From Deltaproteobacteria bacterium (GTDB lineage Bacteria; Myxococcota_A; UBA9160): DNA of 6,567 nucleotides. Each line of letters starts with the position of its first letter. Position 1 is the first letter of the stretch. The notes beneath the pieces were generated by a model. The model saw only the letters and a program-made list of their open reading frames with translations. It ran no database searches and was not told where the DNA came from. Location: the NCBI GenBank assembly GCA_003520425.1, contig DOUU01000482.1:10313-16879 (forward strand). Direction: 5' to 3'. Below, piece after piece: positions 1 through 6,400 of this stretch. Both the position numbers and the translations under genes were made by a program.

Positions 1-1081
1 GGGACGATGCGATCGGCGCCTGGCAGATCGCTGCGGCTTCCCGGCCGGCACGAACGATCCCGCAACGCGCTGTTGTCGAGCTTCCCGAGAGCGACTACGA
101 CCGCTGGGATCGGTTCGTCGCCTCCTCCGCCAACGGCTCGATCTTCCACACGGTGTGGTGGCAACGTGCGTGGGGATTAGAACCGACGGTGCGTGTATTG
201 ATGGGCGGCGACGGCGAGATTCAGGCGGGCATCTGCTGCTGCATCGGGCGACTGTTCGGAACGAGAGCGATGATCAAGCCTCCGATGACGTGCTTCAACG
301 GTCCCGTCTATTCGCCCATTCAGAAGCGATCCCGGCACGGCCATGGCACTCGGCTCAAGCATACGCTCTTAGCGATCCTCCATGGACTCCCGCGTCTTGG
401 AATGTACGACCTCCAGCTTACGTACTCTGATTCGGATGTGATGCCTTTCCTTTGGAACGGCTTCGACAGCTTGGTGGAGTACAGCTACGTCATTCCATTT
501 TCGGAGAAGGAAACCTGGATCCGGGAGACCTCGAAGACCCGGCGCTGGACGTTGCGCAAAGCCTACAAGGACGCGAGCGACCTGCACTATTCCATCGATG
601 ATCACCCTGATTTTTCAGAGGTTTGCCTCTCTTGGAGGAGACCGCAGAGGCTCAGCGCTATTCGTTTGCCCACTACGCCCGCCGCTTGCCTCACTGGTGG
701 GAGATTATGACGAGCCGTAAGACGGGAGGAGCGTACATCCTCCGGGATCCTCAGGGCCGGGGCGTGTGTACGAGCCTCATGGTGAATGACGATCGAAGTG
801 CCTTTTACCTGGCCGGTGGGATACACCGGGCTGTGCGACACGGTTTCCTGATGAACGTCCTGCTGACTCAACGCATGATCGAGGACGCCCACGAGGCGGG
901 CCTGGATTTCGACTTTGCAGGTACGGACCTTCCCGGTGTGGAGGGCTTCTTTCGAAGTTTTGGCGGCCAGCTGCGGCCTCTGTACCGTCTTGTGAAGCTG
1001 CCTTCCGCAAGGGCCTACCTGATCTGGCAGGGATACCGATATTTCGCTCGACACCGTCTGAAGCGAGTTTGGCACGACTAA
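1..1081 (+). pseudogene. FemAB/BioF2-like GNAT-fold transferase, frameshifted, 5' partial
   Basis: Two adjacent open frames together give one protein of about 358 visible residues, close to the usual 340-370 of FemAB/BioF2-like (Acetyltransf_6) proteins. These cytoplasmic enzymes transfer acyl or aminoacyl groups, for example in peptidoglycan bridge or exopolysaccharide modification; the substrate here cannot be told. The first part reads in frame from base 3 with no stop and no ATG, so the start is probably left of the window. It contains the family-like stretches YDRWDRFV and GSIFHTVWWQRAW. The second part (about 623-1081, stop TAA) carries LLEETAEAQRYSFAHYARRL and, at 908-967, FDFAGTDLPGVEGFFRSFGG, the hallmark C-terminal motif. 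The frames join by a -1 shift near 611-635. The upstream frame runs on to TAG at 708-710, and the downstream frame is blocked by TGA at 608-610. Either a T lost from the T5 run at 611-615 or a G lost near 625 would explain it. A sequencing error is as likely as true decay. The gene looks less GC-rich than the peptidase gene. Confidence 0.85.
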
Positions 1082-1089
1082 CGATCGCG

Positions 1090-1110
1090 CGGGTCGCAGT
1101 TGCGTGCCCG
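1090..1110 (+). terminator. Candidate hairpin after the transferase gene
   Basis: Nine bases after the TAA, CGGGT (1090-1094) pairs with GCCCG (1106-1110). CGC pairs with GCG inside it, giving an 8-bp stem with one bulged T and an AGTT loop. No T-run follows, so intrinsic termination is uncertain. The position just after a stop codon is the main support. Confidence 0.35.
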
Positions 1111-1175
1111 GCGTTGCTCCAGATCTCCAGGACCGCGACGGCGTCGAGCTTCTGAATCTCGAGTGCTCTACCTTG

Positions 1176-1197
1176 GTCTCGCTGCGGGCTCGAACCC
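1176..1197. repeat. Imperfect 22-bp direct repeat, copy 1
   Basis: Matches 3325-3346 at 19 of 22 positions; the two copies share GTCTCGC at the left and TCGAACCC at the right. On the minus strand it contains GGGTTCGAGCCC, which resembles a tRNA T-arm. However, the loop is one base short for its stem and no anticodon or D arm can be built next to it. Similarity does not extend beyond the 22 bases. Confidence 0.4.
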
Positions 1198-1922
1198 GCG
1201 GTTTGTGGGTGACGAGCTTCGAACCTCGAAGCAGCTGCTTTGCCGCACGATCCAGGAGTCCGAATGCGGGGATTGCAGGCGACCGCGCCGACCATCGCGG
1301 CAGGGCCTGTCGTCTACCACGCACCTGTTCGGTCAGTCGATCGGTGACCGGTGGACCCGCGATGGGCGCGCGGAGTCCCAGGAGGGGCGATGACAGGGAG
1401 GCCTTCCAATCGCTATCGCATTGAATTGGCAGCCTCAGGGTCAGGCCCTCCTGGCCCTTGGCTGCGACGTTCGGCCGCTACGATCTAAAGGGTTGATGAA
1501 GCGACTCCCGGGAATTCGTACAGTCGCAGTGGCTAGGGAAGGTGACCCGCCTCCGAGGTTTGAGCCCCACGCAATTGCGTTGCCACGTGATGAGAATCCG
1601 AGGCCACGCTCTCCAGGCGCAGGCTCAGGGCGCGGGAGGGGCGCCGCATCTGCTGGGCGGCACATAGGCGGAAAAGCGCGAAAGAGTATACCCGAGCCGA
1701 AAGCACACCGGGCCTCGTGTCAACCGACTCCCCGGACCTCTCGTCCGAAATACCGGAGGTACCTGGCCTCGGCGGCTGTGGCTCTCCGCGGAGAGGATGC
1801 GCTTTGTCGGCGTCTTGGCCCAGAGTGATCTTCACCCCGCGGAATGAAGCGCATCGGGAGTGGAGTCGACGACGAGGACGGCGGCGGCGGGACGTTTTTT
1901 CAGGCGCCGTCTCCAGATGACG

Positions 1923-1932
1923 CGACCGGTCG
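1923..1932. promoter_or_regulatory. 10-bp perfect palindrome, possible operator
   Basis: CGACCGGTCG is a perfect palindrome about 130 bases upstream of the HTH gene start. Dimeric HTH regulators bind such sites, but a 10-bp palindrome also arises readily by chance in GC-rich DNA. Its role is inferred only from position. Confidence 0.25.
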
Positions 1933-1972
1933 TAGTGGGAGGAGGCACAGCTCGGCGCACGCATCGATCCGA

Positions 1973-2020
1973 CGAGCGATCCCCTCCGGGGCGCTCACGC
2001 GAGCGATTCCGAGAGAGCGC
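1973..2020. promoter_or_regulatory. Cluster of GAGCG repeats, putative operator/leader of the HTH gene
   Basis: Within 48 bases, CGAGCGATCCC (1973-1983) recurs as CGAGCGATTCC (2000-2010), matching at 10 of 11 positions with a 27-bp repeat distance. GCGCTC (1991-1996) and GAGCGC (2015-2020) form inverted arms. In addition GAGCG (1974-1978), CCCC (1981-1984), GGGG (1988-1991) and CGCTC (1992-1996) fold into a 9-bp stem with a 2-base bulge and a TCC loop. The cluster ends 45 bases before the ATG of the HTH gene, where an autoregulatory operator would be expected. No confident -35/-10 pair is visible. Confidence 0.4.
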
Positions 2021-2050
2021 GCCGCCTAGCGTTTCCGCACTAACCCCTAG

Positions 2051-2058
2051 AAGGAGAG
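2051..2058 (+). promoter_or_regulatory. Ribosome binding site of the HTH gene
   Basis: AAGGAGAG is a near-ideal Shine-Dalgarno sequence. The AAGGAG core ends 9 bases before the ATG at 2066, and this settles the start codon. Confidence 0.85.
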
Positions 2059-2065
2059 ATCCAGT

Positions 2066-2305
2066 ATGGCGCCCGTAGAAGTGAAGAGCCTCGTGAAGCA
2101 GCTTCCCTCGAGACTTGCGAAGGTGCGTGGGCATCGGTCGCAGCGTCAATTCGCTCGCGAGCTCGGAGTGTTCCAGCAAAACGTGAACCGTTACGAAGCC
2201 GGCACGACTCCGCACCCGAATTTTCTTCTTACATTGGCCCTAAAGGAGAACGTGTCGCTCGATTGGCTTCTTCTTGGAAAAGGGAAGCCGCATCGCGGAC
2301 GCTAG
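2066..2305 (+). CDS. Small XRE/Cro-type HTH transcriptional regulator
   Basis: A 79-residue DNA-binding protein, essentially one HTH_3 (XRE/Cro/CI) domain. The helix-turn-helix is residues 25-46: SQRQFARELGV is the first helix and turn, and QQNVNRYEAG is the recognition helix and its usual end. The tail, NVSLDWLLLGKGKP (62-75), matches the end of many phage CI-like domains. CI repressors normally continue into a hinge and an S24 peptidase domain. Here the frame stops at once and the next gene converges 41 bp away, so this is either a stand-alone regulator or a truncated repressor. No toxin partner is adjacent. The start is fixed by the strong ribosome binding site at 2051-2058. The GAGCG cluster upstream suggests autoregulation. 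Targets are unknown. Confidence 0.9.
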   Translation: MAPVEVKSLVKQLPSRLAKVRGHRSQRQFARELGVFQQNVNRYEAGTTPHPNFLLTLALKENVSLDWLLLGKGKPHRGR

Positions 2306-2314
2306 GGCGTCGAT

Positions 2315-2344
2315 AGCCGCGCAGGCTTGGTTGAAGCAGCGGCT
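2315..2344. terminator. Possible bidirectional terminator hairpin in convergent gap
   Basis: AGCCGC (2315-2320) pairs with GCGGCT (2339-2344), and inside it GCTT (2325-2328) pairs with AAGC (2334-2337). The hairpin fills most of the 41-bp gap between the converging HTH and SDR genes, where a shared terminator would be expected. Neither strand has a T-run after it, so support is moderate. Confidence 0.4.
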
Positions 2345-2346
2345 CT

Positions 2347-3168
2347 CTACCCTTCGCCTGAGGTGCGACCTCGCCAGTGGACCATGCTCGTGTTCACGCC
2401 GAGCAGAGCCGCGCCCCGGTAAAACAACCCGAAGGGAGCGATCGCCTTCATGAAGGGGGTCAGCTGAACGAGCCACGGCGTCCGGACGTAGGGCTGGTTC
2501 CTGCGCACTGCGCGAACCGTGAGATCGGCGACGCGCTCGGCGGTCAGCAGCTTGGTCGCCAAGGGGGGGCGGACACCCTCGAAGAGTCCCGTTGCCACGT
2601 AGCTCGGGCATACGACCGTCACATGAACGTGACGGTGGCCTGCAATTTCGAGTTCCAGCGCGAGCGACTCTGAGAAGCCGAGGACTGCCCATTTGCTTGA
2701 AGCATAGGTGGCGCCGAACGGCAGGCCAATCAAGCCAGAGGCACTCGCAATGTTGACGACGTGGCCGTCGCGACCGGCGATGAGATCCGGCAAGAAGGTG
2801 TGTGTGATCGCAACCACACTGAGTGTGTTCACGCGATAGGTGGTGAGGTGCTGTTCGAGCGGAACCTCAAGAAATGAACCTCCATAGACAAGCCCCGCAT
2901 TGTTCACCAGGAGGTCAATTGGGCCGCCTTCGCGGTGGACTTGGTCTCGGAGCGCCGAGATGCCCTCGGTATCGGTGACGTCCAAAACGTAGGTACGGCA
3001 CCGCTTTCCACCTGCCACGAGCCCGGCGGCCGTCTCTCCCAAAAGCTCCTCGTTCCGGTCGACAAGGAGCAGTTCGGCATCCTCCGCAGCGAGGCGCTGT
3101 GCGAGGGCCTTACCGATCCCCGAGGCACCTCCGGTAATGAGTGCGCGCTTGCCGGCGAGCGTGTTCAT
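2347..3168 (-). CDS. Short-chain dehydrogenase/reductase (classical SDR)
   Basis: A complete 273-residue NAD(P)-dependent oxidoreductase with a Rossmann fold. The cofactor motif TGGASGIG covers residues 12-19. Asp37 at the end of the second strand (VDR) favours NAD(H) over NADP(H). D63, then NNAG at 89-92, N114, S142, Y155 and K159 give the full catalytic Asn-Ser-Tyr-Lys set. The PSYVATGLFEG loop (188-198) and the C-terminal part, with PFMKAIAPFGLFYRGAALLG, resemble bacterial SDRs related to the retinol/17-beta-hydroxysteroid (SDR16C-like) group, so a hydrophobic alcohol or ketone substrate is likely but not proven. ATG at 3168 is chosen because GGAGG sits 10 bases upstream and the SDR fold begins right there. 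The frame stays open upstream to 3567, but that part is Arg/Pro-rich, overlaps the peptidase gene and is not SDR sequence. The gene lies 274 bp downstream of the peptidase gene on the same strand and converges with the HTH gene. Confidence 0.96.
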   Translation of the reverse strand: MNTLAGKRALITGGASGIGKALAQRLAAEDAELLLVDRNEELLGETAAGLVAGGKRCRTYVLDVTDTEGISALRDQVHREGGPIDLLVNNAGLVYGGSFLEVPLEQHLTTYRVNTLSVVAITHTFLPDLIAGRDGHVVNIASASGLIGLPFGATYASSKWAVLGFSESLALELEIAGHRHVHVTVVCPSYVATGLFEGVRPPLATKLLTAERVADLTVRAVRRNQPYVRTPWLVQLTPFMKAIAPFGLFYRGAALLGVNTSMVHWRGRTSGEG

Positions 3169-3178
3169 GAGCCTGGCC

Positions 3179-3183
3179 CCTCC
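3179..3183 (-). promoter_or_regulatory. Ribosome binding site of the SDR gene
   Basis: GGAGG on the minus strand, 10 bases before the ATG at 3168. It decides the start against the longer upstream open frame. Confidence 0.75.
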
Positions 3184-3324
3184 GCGCTCGACATCGCCGA
3201 GCGGGTATGTGTCTCTCCATATCGGCGGCACCGATCTGCCCGCGGCGGAGCGAACGCATCGGATGCCAAGGGGCATCTGACCCTTCGCGCCGCACACGAA
3301 CGGCGCTTTCCGCCATCTCTGCCC

Positions 3325-3346
3325 GTCTCGCGCCGGGATCGAACCC
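3325..3346. repeat. Imperfect 22-bp direct repeat, copy 2
   Basis: Second copy of the element at 1176-1197, in the same orientation, with 19 of 22 bases identical and the three differences at positions 8, 9 and 14. It lies in the spacer between the peptidase and SDR genes. The minus strand reads GGGTTCGATCCC, again like a T-arm core, but no tRNA can be folded around it. The two copies bracket the gene-poor stretch, the HTH gene and the SDR gene. Confidence 0.4.
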
Positions 3347-3403
3347 TGAGAATCGCCTGTCTCTGACCTCGAGAAGGTGGCGCGGTTCGGCAGGCATTCA
3401 AGA

Positions 3404-3436
3404 GCCCTGCTCGGGCCGAGTCTCGTCAGGGCGAGA
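3404..3436 (-). terminator. Weak tandem hairpins after the peptidase gene
   Basis: Starting 6 bases past the peptidase stop on the minus strand, TCTCG/CGAGA (3421-3425 and 3432-3436) forms a 5-bp stem with a 6-base loop. GCCC/GGGC (3404-3407 and 3413-3416) then forms a 4-bp stem, followed on the minus strand by TCTT. Both stems are short, so this is only a candidate terminator separating the peptidase from the SDR transcript. Confidence 0.25.
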
Positions 3437-3442
3437 GAGATC

Positions 3443-6400
3443 CTACCCGAGCCGTCCCGCCCCCTTGCGCTTGCGCCGTAGGGTGCGGGCGGCAAGAAGG
3501 GGGAGGAGAAGATAGAGAGCGTCGGTGCTCGTGAGCTGCGTACCCGAGCCGGTGGGACCCTTGGCACAAGCCAAGGGCGATCCTGCTGAATTCACGTTGA
3601 CGGTGACCGTTGCGGGAGCGCTTCGGCGGTGTCCATCGCTCACGGTGAGCTCCAGGGTATAGGTCCCCGGCGTCCCGGCCAAAAATGTCGGATGCGCGGT
3701 CTCTTCATCGCCCAGGACGCCGTTGCCCGCCGCGGGTTCAGTCAGGATCTGCCACGTATAGGTAAGCCGCCCCCCACCTGGCGCTGAGCTTTGGCTTCCG
3801 TCGAGGACGACCGGAGTCCAAGCAGCGGTATTCCGGCTTGGGCCGGGGTTCGCGATCGGGAATTTGGGGATTCCTAGCCGCGTGGCCGGATCTCCGAGCA
3901 GGACGAAGGTGCGAAGGACGTCCTCCGCCCCCGGGCTCGTTGCCATGGCCTGCTTGGCCTGAGTGACGGCTTCGCCGAGGCTTCGGACATTTGCTCCAAA
4001 GATGCGCTGCGAGAGGTTCCGGGCAAAGACATCGTCGCCTTCGAACGCCGTGACTGCGGTCGACGCGACGAATGCCGCAGCGCCGCGGTCTGCGGCGGAA
4101 AGCGCGATCTGCCCCAAGGAATCCTCGTTCGGGGCGTCAAAGAAGGCATTGAGGCAACCGAGCACGAGGAAGACGGGAAGCGTCGATCCGTCCGCCACCG
4201 CCGCGACGTCCGTGGGGCCGAAGATCAGCTTGTCGGACCACAGCTGCGCCCCGCCGTGGCCGGCATAGATCGCAAGACTCACGCCTTGAGTCAATGCGCT
4301 GTCGATCGTTGCATTGGCGAGAGGACCGCGGTTCGCGTCGGGAAGCTCGCGCAACACCACCGGCGTCGTTGCAATGTCCGGGGGGAATTCGCCCGCCACC
4401 CGGCTTAGCGCTCCCTCGAACTGTGCCGCTTCTGCGGGATTGCCCGACCCCGGCCCGTTGTCTGCGACAAGCAGCGCCCTCGAGCGCCACGCCTCGTCGA
4501 GAGCTGCCCATCCGCTCGCCCCGAGCTCGTATTTCAAGAGCTTGGTGACGATCGCATCGAGCTCCGAAGCATTCCTTGCCGGAATCCGGCCCACGAAGAG
4601 ATCGGGTGCGAGGTGGGCATCATCGAGCGTTCCAAAGTAGGCATCGTCTGCAGCTTCCACGAAGGTCGTGTCGACGAGCATCGTGGGAACGAGATTTACG
4701 CCGGTCCCGTGCAGGTAGTTCCGATAGTCGTAGGTCGCGCTGCCGACCAGCAGCAAGTAGCGGGGAGCCGGACGCCAGGACTTCGCGATTCGCCGCACGA
4801 AGTCGCGAATCGCAACCGGCGTGAATTCGCCGCCGGTGATCTCATCGTACACGTCTTCCACGTCGACGATCGCCGTGCGCAGGCCCTGCGCCTCGCGCTG
4901 AGCTGCAAGGGGCTTTAGCCCGGGAATGAGACTTGCGGGCGCGATGGCCAGCCAATCCGCCCCTCCACCCGCGAGCCAGGAGGAGGGGACATTGCGCGAA
5001 AGGCTCGAGGCGGAGAGAAGACCCAACGAAGCGGTGGCTTCATACTGATGCCCGGTGGTTCCTTCGAACGCAAAGCTGTCCGGACCGACCCATGTGCCCA
5101 CAATCTCGGCGGGCGTTGTGGGGTCGGTCACATCCCATACCCGCACGTCGGGGGAGGAAAGGCCGCCGAGGGCGACCACGCCAGTCGTGTCGAGTGGGAT
5201 CTCAAGCCGTCCCTCGTCCGCGGCTCGAAGTCGAGTGTCGCGGCGATAGTCAATATCGATCGCATCGAGGTAGATGAGGTCGAAGGGAGCGCCCGAGTCG
5301 AAGCGGGGAACGATCTCCACCGGGGTCTGGCCGTCGACGACGAGGCCGGCAGGAAGCGCGACGGTTTCATCAAACTCGTCGGTGCCGTCGAAGCGCACGT
5401 CGAGCACGTCGACGCCGGACACACGGACACCGAAGTGGTGGTCGAGCAAGATGTCTGGATACGTCGTGCCCCCGCGCAGGCGTACGCGCAAGTTCGCTCC
5501 GGCCGAAGTTGCACCCGGGGTCGCGACGCTTCGGGTGACGGGTTGGTCGAAGACGTAGGGACCCACGAAATGATCCCCGTCGTTGGCTGTGACCCCCGGA
5601 AGGTACGTCGACTTCACTGCATCGTGGGCGTGGGCGGGGATGTCGAGCACCGCGGGACCCACCGACGGCACTTCCGCGAGGTGCGCGGTCCTTCGCCCGA
5701 GTGTGTTGGCAGCCAGCAGGAAGTACACCGCCTCATCGCTGTAGCGCGTATCGAGTCCCTCGGAATGGAAGAAGAGAGCCCCGGACGGATCGAGCATTCC
5801 CTTGGCTTCGCCGTCGACCTGGATCGCAACCTCGATCCCCTCGTGGTAGAGGTGGAGCTCCCGGGGGTCGGCCGCGGGGTCGAGACCGGCGCCGATGAGC
5901 GAAGCCTCGTCGACACGCACGAGGCCCACACCGCGCACGCCGATCTTGACCCCCGGAAGGGCTGCGAGCGCCTCGATGTTCGCGGCCACCGCGCTCGGCG
6001 CGGCGCCGGCCGCGGCGAGGGGCTCCGGCCCCAGGGCGTCGATGCGAACGCGCAGGTGAGTGTCCACGTCGAGCGCTTCGGTCGAAGCCGTAAACCGAGC
6101 GGGATTCACCCGAACCGCGAGAAGGCGCCCCCCGGACTCTGTAGCGACGCTGCCCGCGACTTCGGCGGGTGCTGCCGGGTAGGGAGAGTTGCTCGCATAG
6201 GCGGCGGGATTCGGCGCGGGGCTCGCCGGCGTGACGGTGCCGCCCGCGACCGCTGTTCCGGCCACCGGGACCACGGGTGCCGCGAGGACCTGCGTGCCGC
6301 CGTCTCGCTCGAGGACGCGGGCTTCGAAGCGGGTGCGGTCGGGCACCTCCACCCAGAACGTGCGTGAGGGAAGCTGCGGGAATCCGGGTGCGAGCGTCGA

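Larger units (their letters stand above)
1082..2050. other. Long stretch without a convincing gene
   Basis: About 970 bases lie between the transferase remnant and the ribosome binding site of the HTH gene. Several open frames of 60-143 codons exist on both strands, but their translations are rich in Arg, Pro, Gly and Ser. They have no recognisable motif and no good ribosome binding site, as expected of chance frames in GC-rich DNA. The stretch holds the hairpin at 1090-1110, an imperfect repeat copy at 1176-1197 with a tRNA T-arm-like core, a 6-bp inverted repeat at 1330-1335/1345-1350, and palindromic elements at 1923-2020. It may be regulatory, may encode an RNA, or may be the remains of decayed genes; the sequence alone does not decide. 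Confidence 0.6.
3169..3442. other. Spacer between the peptidase and SDR genes
   Basis: 274 bases with no gene of its own. It holds the SDR ribosome binding site, repeat copy 2 and the weak hairpins after the peptidase. No clear -35/-10 pair could be picked out on the minus strand, although the length suggests the SDR has its own promoter. The open frame across it is Arg-rich and judged to be chance. Confidence 0.5.

Noticed and set aside
609..617. Programmed -1 ribosomal frameshift site in the transferase
   Set aside because: The direction is right, but the heptamer does not fit X-XXY-YYZ in the second codon and no strong downstream stem was evident. Mutation or sequencing error is simpler.
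1176..1260. Possible tRNA gene on the minus strand (T-arm-like GGGTTCGAGCCC followed by CCA)
   Set aside because: The loop is six bases when the stem pairs fully, and no anticodon stem or D arm can be placed at the required distances.
602..1324. 240-codon minus strand open frame opposite the second half of the transferase
   Set aside because: It is antisense to a segment with a clear FemAB-like motif, and its own translation shows no family features.
1421..1828. 135-codon + strand open frame in the gene-poor stretch
   Set aside because: Arg/Pro/Ala-rich, low-complexity-like translation with no ribosome binding site or recognisable fold.
1533..1964. 143-codon minus strand open frame
   Set aside because: Ser/Arg-rich, no motif, and overlaps other equally unconvincing frames; looks like chance in GC-rich DNA.
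3325..3400. Possible second tRNA on the minus strand (GGGTTCGATCCC)
   Set aside because: With a standard 7-base loop only two T-stem pairs form, and there is no matching acceptor or anticodon stem.
3169..3567. 133-codon in-frame N-terminal extension of the SDR
   Set aside because: The translation is Arg/Pro/Ser-rich and overlaps the end of the peptidase gene. The SDR fold and a good ribosome binding site begin at 3168.
5048..6367. 439-codon open frame on the + strand opposite the C25 peptidase
   Set aside because: It is His/Arg/Gly/Val-rich with no motif and lies fully antisense to a gene with clear domain structure. Long antisense frames are common opposite GC-rich genes.
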